This document shows, piece after piece, positions 8,246 to 15,692 of a stretch of DNA of 21,693 nt. Location of the stretch: positions 1-21,693 of the forward strand of contig CAZCZZ010000064.1 of assembly GCA_964503335.1 (NCBI GenBank), read 5' to 3'. Below the pieces are notes generated by a model, which searched no databases, was not told the origin of the DNA, and saw nothing but the letters and a program-made list of their open reading frames with translations. A program made the position numbers and the translations under genes. The first letter of the stretch is position 1. Each line of letters opens with the position of its first letter. The DNA is from CAZCZZ01 sp964503335. GTDB taxonomy: Bacteria; Verrucomicrobiota; Kiritimatiellia; CAIVKH01.

Positions 8246-8836
8246 ATGAAATCGAATGTTGCGTTCATGTTGGGTGCATTGGTAGTTGCGGGCGGAGTCG
8301 CCCGGGCTGAGGTGGTGAGTTTCGAAGTGGACAAGGCGCACACGTCCATCGGCTTCGCCGTGAAGCACATGGTGGTCAGCACGACCAAGGGTTCCTTCAA
8401 CGATTTCTCGGGGGAGTTTTCGGTTGATCCCGCCGATCCCACGACGCTGAGCGCGAAAGCCACGATCGTCGCCACCAGCGTCGATACCGCCAACGAGAAG
8501 CGCGATGGTCACCTCCGCAACGAGGACTTCTTTGACGTCGCGAAGTACCCCGAAATCAAGTTCGAGTCGACCGGTGTTGAGAAGGCCGGCGACGGCCTCA
8601 TCCTGAAGGGCAACCTCACGATGAAGGATGTGACGAAGGAAATCAGCATCCCGGTCGAAGTCAATGGGCCGGTCAATGATCCGTGGGGCAATGTTCGCTA
8701 CGGCTTCGAAGGCTCGACGAAGATCAACCGCAAGGATTGGGGCATCAACTTCGGCGGCGTAATGGACAACGGCGGACTTGTCGTGGCCGACGACGTGAAG
8801 ATCGAGATCAGCGTCGAAGGTATCCAGAAGAAGTAA
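8246..8836 (+). CDS. YceI family periplasmic lipid-binding protein
   Basis: The 196-residue protein has a Sec signal peptide with cleavage expected after ARA (residue 21). The mature part carries YceI-family features: FEVDKAHTSIGFAVKHM near the start, a central NEKRDGHLRNEDFFDVAKYPEIKF block, LTMKDVTKEISIPV, and a C-terminal GFEGSTKINRKDWGINF segment. Family members fold as a lipocalin-like barrel that binds a long polyprenyl or amphiphilic lipid in the periplasm; the physiological role is generally unclear. The start is well supported by AAGGAG at 8234-8239, 6 nt before ATG. The gene stands apart from the preceding operon and is followed by a GC-rich stem-loop. Confidence 0.95.
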   Translation: MKSNVAFMLGALVVAGGVARAEVVSFEVDKAHTSIGFAVKHMVVSTTKGSFNDFSGEFSVDPADPTTLSAKATIVATSVDTANEKRDGHLRNEDFFDVAKYPEIKFESTGVEKAGDGLILKGNLTMKDVTKEISIPVEVNGPVNDPWGNVRYGFEGSTKINRKDWGINFGGVMDNGGLVVADDVKIEISVEGIQKK

Positions 8837-8847
8837 CTCATTGTTTT

Positions 8848-8887
8848 CCGGGGGCTCGGTTTCGCGAAGGCGGAAAAGGGCCCCCGG
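8848..8887 (+). terminator. GC-rich stem-loop after yceI, possible terminator or attenuator
   Basis: CCGGGGGC (8848-8855) pairs perfectly with GCCCCCGG (8880-8887) around a 24-nt loop that is itself partly self-complementary. It begins 12 bp after the YceI stop and ends 14 bp before the QueD start. There is no T-run on either strand, so it is not a canonical intrinsic terminator. It may stabilise the yceI 3' end or modulate read-through into queD. Confidence 0.35.
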
Positions 8888-8901
8888 CACCCTTTCTCCG
8901 C

Positions 8902-9255
8902 ATGGACGTCTTCAAAGAATTTTCGATCGAAGCCGCACACTTCCTGCCCAACGTTCCTGAAGGCCACAAGTGCCGCCGCATGCATGGCCACTCGTTTCAT
9001 GTGTCGATCTATGTGAGCGGACCGGTCGGTGACACCAGCGGATGGGTGATGGATTTCGCGGACCTCAAGGCCGCGTTCCGGCCGATTCATGATGCGCTCG
9101 ATCATCGCCTGCTGAACGAAGTCCCCGGCCTCGAAAATCCCACCAGCGAGAATATCGCGCGCTGGATCTGGTCGCGGCTGAAGCCGACGCTGCCGCTCCT
9201 CTCACGCGTTCAGGTCAAAGAGACCTGCACAGCCGGGTGCATCTTCGGGGGGTGA
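8902..9255 (+). CDS. queD: 6-carboxy-5,6,7,8-tetrahydropterin synthase QueD (PTPS family)
   Basis: The 117-residue protein is the usual length for bacterial QueD. Zinc ligands His13, His28 and His30 are present (AAHFLP, HGH), with the catalytic Cys24 four residues before HGH, the DHRLLNE block, and the C-terminal KETCTAGC segment holding the conserved Glu. The enzyme converts 7,8-dihydroneopterin triphosphate to 6-carboxytetrahydropterin in queuosine/7-deazaguanine synthesis. Cys-x3-HGH spacing supports QueD over eukaryotic-type PTPS. No other queuosine genes are in the window. ATG 8902 is the first start that gives a family-like N-terminus; no strong ribosome-binding site precedes it. It converges with the next gene, with 18 bp between stops. 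Confidence 0.92.
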   Translation: MDVFKEFSIEAAHFLPNVPEGHKCRRMHGHSFHVSIYVSGPVGDTSGWVMDFADLKAAFRPIHDALDHRLLNEVPGLENPTSENIARWIWSRLKPTLPLLSRVQVKETCTAGCIFGG

Positions 9256-9273
9256 CCGGTACGATCCGTCCGA

Positions 9274-10995
9274 TCAGATCGTGACAAGCCGCTCGGGCAG
9301 GCCCTTGCTTGAGGGCCAGGAGATCGTGCCGCTGTCCCACGTCAGGCTCACCGAATCCGGCTTTACGGCCAGCAGAAGCGATCTCCCCGGCTTCCGCGCA
9401 TTCAGGATATTGGCCAGGGTGATGGCCCGTTCGAAGCCATCGCCGCGCTTGTAGTTCCACACCTCATCCGGATGCGCGGCGCGCGGGCCGTCGTAGATGG
9501 ACTCGTTGGGAAATGCGGCGAGGTGCGCGACGACGGCGTCATCGGTCATGCCTTCGGCGCCTTTCACCGACACGGGGCTTCGCTCCATGCAGGCCTTCAG
9601 GTAGGGCTTCCAGTCGATCCGGCTCAGGTCGCGATAGGCGTAGAAGGCGAGATCGGCGACGGGATCGGAGCCGCGCCTCGATTCAATCACGGCGAGCATT
9701 TGCTCGCGCGACATGTCGGGCGTGATGTGGATTGGCTCCGACGGCTTGAAGGTCTTGGCGGCGTTCTGGTCCGGGAAGCGCGGCCGCAGTCGCGCGAAGG
9801 CCACGAGCTTCTGAATGACTTCCGAGCCGCGGGCGCACTGGCAATCCAGCGCTTCGCCGAGTCGCTTCAGATCCTCGGGTTTGTCGATATCGACGCCACC
9901 CTTCTTGAAGAAGTCGTCGAACTTGTTGAGCAACATGCGCCCCGGGAGCAGGTCGGGGAAGAACTCGTCTTCGTCGATTTCCGCCATCAACTTCTCGCGC
10001 GTGCCGCCACTGACCTTGAACGAGCTGGAATGTTCGTAGGCGTACACGCGCTCGGCCGGGATGTAGCGGGCTTTGCCGTGGTGGTCGTAGCGGATCTGGA
10101 AGCACTTCTGGAGCTGGCTGCTGTCGCGCAGGAAATTCGCCATGGTCTCAGCGGTGATGTCGGTGTCGAGGTAGTCGCGCAGCGCTTGTTGGAATCTCGC
10201 GTATTCGCCCTTGTCGATCGTCGCGTCGGGATACACGCAATGCACGAAGCCGGTGTGGTGGGCGACGATCGTGATCTGCTCATGGCGCAATGCGCGCTGG
10301 GCCTTGGCGGTCTGCTCCGTGCCGTTGAACCACATGTTCTTGGTCACGATGCGGCGGTTGTTGGTGAGGATGCCGTCGGCGACCGTAATGAAGTTCTGGG
10401 AGTGGAGCGGCGTGGCGAGCAGGAAGATGTCGGAAAGGGGAACCTTGCAGACCACGAACAAGGCCGCGGCGTAGAGCGTTGAGAGCGACACACACTCGCC
10501 CGCTCCGCGGGTGAAACCTTCCTTGAAGCGGAATGCTTCCATCGCTTCGAGAGGTTCCGTCTTCCAATAGGGAATCTGGTCGGTGGTGTACTTGTCCAAG
10601 CCGAAGTGGCGGCGGATATCGAGGTCGAAGTAGTACTTGTCGCCTTCGTAGCCGAAGAGGGCGTTGCTCTGTTCGATCGCGGCGTTCTCCATGAACGGGG
10701 AGAAGCGCGCGATCTCGCGATCCTTGGTGGTCAGTCCCCACGTGTCGAGGTCGAGGTTGAACTCGTACTGGTCGATGATGAATTGCTTGAGTCGCAGGAC
10801 GCGGCGATAGGGCTTCATCGCCTCGATGCCGGCAAACCACTCGTGATCGCGCCACGCCCAGAGCTTCGGCGAAAGGATGTTTGCGAGTACCAGGCTGTAG
10901 AGCAGCTCGGGGAATACGAAGATCTCCATGTCGGACAGGGAGACGGCGGAGGAGTATTTCTCAAGATCGCGGTCGGGGACGTTTGGAATCGACAT
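9274..10995 (-). CDS. Uncharacterised 573-residue protein with possible transglutaminase-like Cys-His-Asp core
   Basis: I do not recognise this family by name. The protein has no signal peptide and is rich in charged and aromatic residues. Residues 163-215 resemble the core of transglutaminase-like cysteine enzymes: RGAGECVSLSTLYAAAL (Cys168 at a helix N-terminus), then a short strand with His198 (TPLHSQNF) and Asp207 (VADGILTNN). Cys, His and Asp in that order with short spacings fit a papain/transglutaminase triad, but the spacing is tighter than in typical members and the role is inferred. The C-terminal third (about 400-573) has no recognisable domain. ATG 10995 is the only sensible start. 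It is transcribed divergently from the amidohydrolase and convergently with queD, so it is probably monocistronic. Confidence 0.85.
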   Translation of the reverse strand: MSIPNVPDRDLEKYSSAVSLSDMEIFVFPELLYSLVLANILSPKLWAWRDHEWFAGIEAMKPYRRVLRLKQFIIDQYEFNLDLDTWGLTTKDREIARFSPFMENAAIEQSNALFGYEGDKYYFDLDIRRHFGLDKYTTDQIPYWKTEPLEAMEAFRFKEGFTRGAGECVSLSTLYAAALFVVCKVPLSDIFLLATPLHSQNFITVADGILTNNRRIVTKNMWFNGTEQTAKAQRALRHEQITIVAHHTGFVHCVYPDATIDKGEYARFQQALRDYLDTDITAETMANFLRDSSQLQKCFQIRYDHHGKARYIPAERVYAYEHSSSFKVSGGTREKLMAEIDEDEFFPDLLPGRMLLNKFDDFFKKGGVDIDKPEDLKRLGEALDCQCARGSEVIQKLVAFARLRPRFPDQNAAKTFKPSEPIHITPDMSREQMLAVIESRRGSDPVADLAFYAYRDLSRIDWKPYLKACMERSPVSVKGAEGMTDDAVVAHLAAFPNESIYDGPRAAHPDEVWNYKRGDGFERAITLANILNARKPGRSLLLAVKPDSVSLTWDSGTISWPSSKGLPERLVTI

Positions 10996-11037
10996 GCCGG
11001 TAATCTACCGCGAAGTGAGCCCGCGGGCAAATCTGTG

Positions 11038-11095
11038 TGTAGTAGCGCCTCAGCGAGGCGCATCGGGCCATACCGCTCGCGGAGCGGTTACTACA
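11038..11095. repeat. REPIN-like element 1: GTAG-flanked double hairpin (three-way junction)
   Basis: The outer arms TGTAGTA (11038-11044) and TACTACA (11089-11095) are perfect complements. They directly enclose two 7-bp perfect hairpins with 3-nt loops: GCGCCTC/GAGGCGC (11045-11051, 11055-11061) and ACCGCTC/GAGCGGT (11072-11078, 11082-11088), separated by 10 nt. Two inverted hairpins, each with a 5' GTAG, match the layout of REP doublets (BIME/REPIN) mobilised by RAYT (TnpA-REP) transposases. It lies between two divergent genes, so it is not a simple terminator. Confidence 0.75.
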
Positions 11096-11171
11096 GCATG
11101 CGGCGTTTAGGGTTGTTACCCGCGGCTTGATTGGGGTAATCGTTGCGGAGAGCGTTGCAGGAGGTGCACGG

Positions 11172-12488
11172 ATGGGGTCCGATTTATTGATCAAGAATGC
11201 GCGCGTCTGGCCGTCGGCGGACGCGAAGGTGATCGAGGGCGGCTCGGTGCTTGTGCGCGACGGGCGCATTGCAAAGGTCGGCAAGTTCCATGCGCGCGCG
11301 GATGTCGTGGTCGATGCCGACGGCTGCCTGGTCATGCCGGGTTTCATTCAAAGCCACGTTCATCTCTGCCAGACCATCTTTCGCGGGGCGGGGGAAGACA
11401 TGGCCCTGTTGCCGTGGCTTCGCCATGTTGTCTGGCCGCTCGAAGCGGCGCACGATGAAGAGTCCTTGGAAGCGTCCGCCCTCCTGGCCTGCGCCGAGTT
11501 GATTCGCAGCGGCACGACCGCGTTTCTCTCCATGGAAACGGTGCGGCACACCGATGCGGTGTTCCGCGCAGTGGACAAGATGGGACTGATGGGCGTGATC
11601 GGTCAGTGCCTGATGGACGAGACCGCCGGCTACAAACCACTGGCCGTGGACATTGACGACGGTTTGGCGGACTGCGAAGTGCTGCTCAGCCACTGGGGCA
11701 AGCATCCGCGCCTGCGGCTCGCCGTGGCTCCTCGCTTCGTGCTCAGTTGCTCCGGCGCGAACATGAAGGAAGCGTCGGCTTACGCGCGCAGCCGCAACCT
11801 GCTGCTTCACACGCACGCCTCGGAGCAGATCGAGGAAATCGAACTCGTTCTCGAGCGCACCGGGATGCACAACATCAAGTACCTTCATTCCGTCGGCTTG
11901 ACTGGACCCGATGTCTGCCTCGCACATTGTGTCCACACACTGTCGGATGAGCGCGCGATGCTGCAGGAGACGCAGACGAAGGTCCTGCATTGTCCCTCAG
12001 CCAATATGAAGCTCGCCTCGGGCATCGCGCCGATTCCCGAGTACCTCGAATCCGGCATCCACGTCAGCATCGGCGCCGACGGCACGCCCTGCAACAACCG
12101 CCTCGACCAGTTCCTTGAAATGCGCGAGGCCGGCCTGATGCAGAAGATCCGGCTCGGACCTGAAGCGCTGTCGGCCAAGGACATCGTGAAGATGGCCACC
12201 GAAGGCGGCGCCAAGGCGTTGGGCTGGGAGAAGGAGATGGGCACGCTGGAAGTCGGTAAGCGCGGCAACATCATCCTCGTGGACCAGAACGATTTTCACG
12301 TCCTGCCCAGCGAAGACCCCGCGACGAACATCGTCTATTCCAACTGCGCCCGCGACGTCATCATGACCATTGTTGATGGCGAAATCCTCTACGAGGATGG
12401 CCACCTGACGAAGGTCGATGAAGACAAGCTCAAGGCCAAGATCCGTGAGCAGCGCAAGAAGCTCTTCAAACGCGCCAAGATGGCGTGA
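11172..12488 (+). CDS. Amidohydrolase, MTA/SAH/5'-deoxyadenosine deaminase-like (MtaD/TrzA family)
   Basis: The 438-residue enzyme is a TIM-barrel metal-dependent hydrolase. Visible metal and catalytic residues are HVH (62-64), HTH (213-215) followed by ASE (Glu218), His252 and His255 in LAHCVHT, and Asp303 in GADGTPCNN. The NNRLDQFLEMR segment and HCPSANMKLASG are typical of the group that deaminates S-adenosylhomocysteine, methylthioadenosine or 5'-deoxyadenosine; related members act on s-triazines or guanine derivatives, so the exact substrate is open. I chose ATG 11172 because AGGAGG at 11159-11164 precedes it by 7 nt; the frame is open back to 11127 but without support. A role in salvage of spent SAM nucleosides is likely. 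The gene is followed by a dispersed inverted repeat and converges with fabI. Confidence 0.88.
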   Translation: MGSDLLIKNARVWPSADAKVIEGGSVLVRDGRIAKVGKFHARADVVVDADGCLVMPGFIQSHVHLCQTIFRGAGEDMALLPWLRHVVWPLEAAHDEESLEASALLACAELIRSGTTAFLSMETVRHTDAVFRAVDKMGLMGVIGQCLMDETAGYKPLAVDIDDGLADCEVLLSHWGKHPRLRLAVAPRFVLSCSGANMKEASAYARSRNLLLHTHASEQIEEIELVLERTGMHNIKYLHSVGLTGPDVCLAHCVHTLSDERAMLQETQTKVLHCPSANMKLASGIAPIPEYLESGIHVSIGADGTPCNNRLDQFLEMREAGLMQKIRLGPEALSAKDIVKMATEGGAKALGWEKEMGTLEVGKRGNIILVDQNDFHVLPSEDPATNIVYSNCARDVIMTIVDGEILYEDGHLTKVDEDKLKAKIREQRKKLFKRAKMA

Positions 12489-12491
12489 AGA

Positions 12492-12506
12492 ATACGATAC
12501 GATACG
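12492..12506. repeat. Three tandem copies of ATACG
   Basis: Three exact 5-bp units lie just after the amidohydrolase stop and directly before the 78-bp inverted repeat. A copy number this low could be chance or a slipped-strand product at the edge of the inserted element. Confidence 0.5.
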
Positions 12507-12507
12507 A

Positions 12508-12585
12508 TTCACCGCAGAGGCGCTGAGAGCGCAGAGTGAACTAGAACCAGAATTTTCTCCGCGTCCTCTGCGTCTCTGCGGTGAA
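12508..12585. repeat. Dispersed inverted repeat, copy 1 (78 bp)
   Basis: The terminal arms TTCACCGCAGAG (12508-12519) and CTCTGCGGTGAA (12574-12585) are 12-bp perfect inverted repeats. Internal GAGGCGC/GAGCGC-type purine-rich units repeat the motif imperfectly. It lies 20 bp after the amidohydrolase stop and 18 bp before the end of convergent fabI, so its transcript could fold and act as a bidirectional 3'-end structure. A second copy is at 15599-15670. Confidence 0.8.
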
Positions 12586-12603
12586 ATCAGTTCGGTTTCG
12601 GAT

Positions 12604-13413
12604 CTACCCCTGAAAGCCCGGCTTTTCGTACGGGAGCATTTCGCCGCCGATGATGGAGGCGCCGCCGTCTACATAGAGCACCTGGCCGGTGATCTTCTTG
12701 GAGTAGGGGCCGAGGAGGAAGAGGACGGCGTGGGCGACTTCCTGTTTGTCGTTCACGACATCCCAGGGAATCGGGCTGATCTTGTTCCACGTCGTGGAGA
12801 GTTCTTCGAAGCCGGGGATCGAGCTCGCGGCTTTCGTCGCCAGCGGGCCGGCGGAGACGGAGTTGATGCGGATGTATTCGCGGCCGTGGCGGCGGGCGAG
12901 GCCGCGGGTGAGGGCTTCGAGCGCGGCTTTGTTCACGCCCATCCAATTGTAGTAGGCGAAGGCTTTCTGGGATTCGAAGGTCAGCGACACGATGGAGCCG
13001 CCGTTCTTCATGTGAGGCGTGGAATACTTCGCCACCGTCGCGAGCGAGGCGCAGGAGATGTGGAAGGCGAGCTTCAGGTCTTCCACGGCGTCGGTGTGGA
13101 ATTCCTGGCCGAGCGCGGTCTTCGGGTTGGCGTAGCCGATGGAGTGGACGACGCCTTCGTGGGGTCCGATCTTGTCGAACAGCGCCTTAACCTCTTCCAC
13201 CTTCGTGACATCGCAATACTCGAACTGCAGGGCCGCCTTGGCCGCGTCGTCCAGCTTCTTGCTGCGATCGAAGAAAATCGACTTCATGCGCTCGTTCTGC
13301 GCCGTGTAGATCACCTTGCCGCCGAGCCGCGTGATGTCCTGGCCGACCGCGAAAGCAATGGAATCGGGATCAAGCAACCCCATGACGACGTATGTGCCAC
13401 CCTGCTGAATCAT
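12604..13413 (-). CDS. fabI: Enoyl-[acyl-carrier-protein] reductase (NADH) FabI
   Basis: The 269-residue short-chain dehydrogenase has FabI features. The N-terminal cofactor motif GLLDPDSIAFAVGQ replaces the classical glycine-rich loop, in the style of GxxxxxSIAxG. HSIGYANP follows strand 4, and the catalytic Tyr155-x6-Lys162 pair has the FabI spacing (YNWMGVNK). RINSVSAGPLATKAA and the C-terminal GQVLYVDGGASI complete the fold. It catalyses the last reduction of each fatty-acid elongation cycle and is the usual target of triclosan. The start is set by CCTCCT at 13422-13427 on the plus strand, which reads AGGAGG 8 nt before ATG on the coding strand. It stands alone on the minus strand, divergent from speA. 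Confidence 0.95.
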   Translation of the reverse strand: MIQQGGTYVVMGLLDPDSIAFAVGQDITRLGGKVIYTAQNERMKSIFFDRSKKLDDAAKAALQFEYCDVTKVEEVKALFDKIGPHEGVVHSIGYANPKTALGQEFHTDAVEDLKLAFHISCASLATVAKYSTPHMKNGGSIVSLTFESQKAFAYYNWMGVNKAALEALTRGLARRHGREYIRINSVSAGPLATKAASSIPGFEELSTTWNKISPIPWDVVNDKQEVAHAVLFLLGPYSKKITGQVLYVDGGASIIGGEMLPYEKPGFQG

Positions 13414-13471
13414 TGACGTTTCCTCCTGAAGTGATGGGGCGGACGATAGCGGAAAGGGGAGGGGGGAGGAA

Positions 13472-13545
13472 GCGAGATTTGAGATTCGAGATTTGAGATG
13501 CGAGCCAGAGTTTCGAATCTCGCATTTCGCATTTCAAATTTCTCT
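13472..13545. repeat. AT-richer imperfect inverted repeat built from GAGATTTGAGAT-like units
   Basis: The left half repeats GAGATTTGAGATTCGAGATTTGAGATGCGAG-like units and the right half is their approximate complement (CTCGCATTTCGCATTTCAAATTTC). The exact core is ATGCGAG (13498-13504) with CTCGCAT (13519-13525). Composition is clearly lower in GC than the flanks. It lies in the divergent fabI/speA gap and is probably a dispersed element, although no second copy is in the window. Confidence 0.6.
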
Positions 13546-13552
13546 GAAAATG

Positions 13553-13581
13553 TTCATTGCACCTGCGCACGCGCATACTAT
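13553..13581 (+). promoter_or_regulatory. Weak candidate promoter for speA
   Basis: TTCATT (13553-13558) and TACTAT (13576-13581) are separated by 17 bp and lie about 100 bp before the speA start. The -10 matches 4 of 6 consensus bases and the -35 matches 3 of 6. The long leader that would result (about 90 nt) contains a short GC hairpin near 13608. This is by eye only. Confidence 0.25.
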
Positions 13582-13678
13582 CTTCGTCGCTCGTTGACCT
13601 TCTGCTGTCCGCAAAGCGGTGATCACCTGTGAGTGAGGCCGCATCGGCAAGGCGGTGGAAGGGAGGGCTGCGATATCG

Positions 13679-15589
13679 ATGGAGACGCTCACGCGCTGGA
13701 CGGCTGAGAAATCAGCTGAGTTGTACAACGTTCGGAACTGGGGAACGGGATACTTCGATGTATCCGACAAGGGCGAGGTCATCGTGCGGCCGAAGGGCAA
13801 GCACAGTGACGCGAGCGTGAGCATGGTGGATATCGTCGCGGGCCTGAAGGCGCGCGGTATCAACATGCCGGTGCTCCTCCGCTTTGGCGACATCCTCGCC
13901 TCCCGCATCGCCTCGCTCAACAACAGCTTCATCAAGGCCGTGGCGGAAGCTGGCTACAAGGGCCAGTATCGCGGCGTCTATCCCATCAAGGTGAACCAGC
14001 AGCAGCAGGTCGTGGAAGACATCGTAAGCTGCGGCAAGCCGTTCCATTACGGACTCGAGTGCGGCAGCAAGGGTGAGATGGTCACCGCATTGGCCTACAA
14101 CACGGACCCCGAATCGTTTGTCATCTGCAACGGCTACAAGGACGAGGAGTTTATCGACCTCGCCTTGTATGCGCTCAAGATGGGTATGCAGACAATTCTC
14201 GTCATCGAGATGCCCAGCGAGCTGCCTTTGATCCTCGCCCGCGCCAAGCGCATGGGCGTGCGTCCGCGCATCGGCGTCCGCGCCAAGCTCGCGGCGAAGG
14301 GCGGCGGCTACTGGGATGAATCCGGCGGCGACCGAAGCCAGTTCGGCCTGAACGCCTCGCAGATCATCGACCTCGTGGACCAGTTGCGCGCCGAGAATGC
14401 GCTCGATTGCCTCGAGATGCTGCACTACCACCTCGGCTCGCAGATCCCGAACATCCGAGCCGTCCGCACGGGCATCACCGAGGCCGGTCGCATGTATGTG
14501 GACCTCTGCAAAGAGGGCGCGAAGATGGGACTCCTCAACGTCGGCGGCGGACTCGCCGTCGACTACGACGGGTCGCACTCCAACTTCGCCAGCAGCGCGA
14601 ACTACACGCTGGATGAATATGCGGCCGACATCGTTGAATCCATCATGCAGATGTGTGATGCGTCGACGATTCCGCATCCGACGCTGATCAGCGAGTCCGG
14701 TCGCGCCGTCGTAGCCCATCACTCGGTCCTGCTCTTCGATATCTTCGACGTCAGCCGGTTCGAGCCGTACAAGGTGCCCGAGACCCTGCCTGCCGGGTCG
14801 CACGACACGCTCAAGCAGCTCTGGGATATCAACCAGCGCCTCACGGCGAAGAATATCCAGGAGTGCTACAACGACGCGGTGTATTATCGCGACGAAATCC
14901 GCGCGCTCTTCACGCAGGGTGCGGTCACGCTGCGCGAACGCGGGCTGGCCGAGCGCATCTTCTGGCACCTGATCATCCGCATCGCTCAGGAGGCGAAGGA
15001 TCGCAAGTACATGCCGGACGAGCTGGAGAATCTCGACCAGGCGTTGTCGGATGTGTACTTCGGCAACTTCAGCGTGTTCCAGTCGCTCCCCGATTCCTGG
15101 GCAATCGAGCAACTCTTCCCGATCATGCCGATCCACCGCTTGAATGAGCGGCCGACGCGGCAGGCGGTCCTTGCCGACATCACCTGCGACTGCGACGGGA
15201 AGATCGACCGCTTCATCGACCTGCATGACGTGAAGCGCACGCTTCCGCTGCACGAGATCAACGGACACGGCGAATACATCCTCGGCGTGTTCCTTGTCGG
15301 CGCATACCAGGAAACGCTGGGCGACCTGCACAACCTGCTGGGTGACACGAACGTGGTCAGCGTCCGCGTGAGCGACACGGGTGCGGTGGAATACGCGAAG
15401 GAAATCGCGGGCGACACCGTGGCCGACGTGCTGAGCTACGTGGAATACGACCCGCAGGACATGGTCGAGCAGTTCCGACGCTTTGCCGAAACAGCGGTGC
15501 GCGACGGACGTATCTCGCCCGAAGAACGCCGCGAGATCATGGCGGCCTACGAAGTCGGCCTGCGCGGCTATACGTATTTCGAACGGTAA
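13679..15589 (+). CDS. speA: Biosynthetic arginine decarboxylase SpeA
   Basis: The 636-residue protein has close to the usual length of E. coli-type SpeA. It is a PLP fold III decarboxylase: pyridoxal Lys104 in YPIKVNQQQQ, substrate/PLP segments HYHLGSQIPNIR and GGGLAVDYDGS, ESGRAVVAHHSV, and the C-terminal FSVFQSLPDSWAIEQLFPI, DITCDCDGKID and GAYQETLGDLHNLLGDT blocks. It makes agmatine from arginine. I chose ATG 13679, with GGGAGGG at 13661-13667; an in-frame GTG at 13655 has no ribosome-binding site. No agmatinase or agmatine deiminase lies nearby. Instead the next gene is a deoxyhypusine-synthase-like enzyme, pointing to a polyamine pathway. A 72-bp repeat separates the two. Confidence 0.96.
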   Translation: METLTRWTAEKSAELYNVRNWGTGYFDVSDKGEVIVRPKGKHSDASVSMVDIVAGLKARGINMPVLLRFGDILASRIASLNNSFIKAVAEAGYKGQYRGVYPIKVNQQQQVVEDIVSCGKPFHYGLECGSKGEMVTALAYNTDPESFVICNGYKDEEFIDLALYALKMGMQTILVIEMPSELPLILARAKRMGVRPRIGVRAKLAAKGGGYWDESGGDRSQFGLNASQIIDLVDQLRAENALDCLEMLHYHLGSQIPNIRAVRTGITEAGRMYVDLCKEGAKMGLLNVGGGLAVDYDGSHSNFASSANYTLDEYAADIVESIMQMCDASTIPHPTLISESGRAVVAHHSVLLFDIFDVSRFEPYKVPETLPAGSHDTLKQLWDINQRLTAKNIQECYNDAVYYRDEIRALFTQGAVTLRERGLAERIFWHLIIRIAQEAKDRKYMPDELENLDQALSDVYFGNFSVFQSLPDSWAIEQLFPIMPIHRLNERPTRQAVLADITCDCDGKIDRFIDLHDVKRTLPLHEINGHGEYILGVFLVGAYQETLGDLHNLLGDTNVVSVRVSDTGAVEYAKEIAGDTVADVLSYVEYDPQDMVEQFRRFAETAVRDGRISPEERREIMAAYEVGLRGYTYFER

Positions 15590-15598
15590 GACGACGAG

Positions 15599-15670
15599 TT
15601 CACCGCGGAGGCGCAGAGAGCGCGGAGAACAATCAGTTGGAATCAGTATTCTCTGCGTCTCTGCGGTGAA
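15599..15670. repeat. Dispersed inverted repeat, copy 2 (72 bp)
   Basis: It begins TTCACCGCGGAGGCGC and ends CTCTGCGTCTCTGCGGTGAA, with the same arms and internal GAGAGCGC unit as the copy at 12508-12585 (one mismatch in the outer 12-bp arm). It starts 10 bp after the speA stop and ends 9 bp before the ribosome-binding site of the next gene, so it sits inside a probable operon and could set the ratio of the two products. Confidence 0.8.
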
Positions 15671-15692
15671 ACTTTCTTAAGGAGATTTACGT

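Noticed and set aside
7775..8890. 371-residue antisense frame across the phosphatase end and yceI
   Set aside because: It spans two real genes and an intergenic region and shows no motif.
9261..9282. Inverted repeat ACGATC/GATCGT between convergent queD and the unknown gene, as a bidirectional terminator
   Set aside because: Only 6 bp with a 10-nt loop, no T-run, and it extends into the coding end of the minus-strand gene; too weak to annotate.
9472..10482. 336-residue plus-strand frame opposite the 573-residue unknown protein
   Set aside because: Low-complexity Val/Gly/Ala/Glu translation; the minus-strand frame is longer, with balanced composition and a plausible active site.
12418..13416. 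332-residue plus-strand frame opposite fabI
   Set aside because: It starts within the amidohydrolase gene, crosses the repeat and is antisense to a certain FabI.
13712..15331. 539-residue open frame antisense to speA
   Set aside because: Mirror-frame artefact of high-GC codon use; the translation has no domain and speA is certain.
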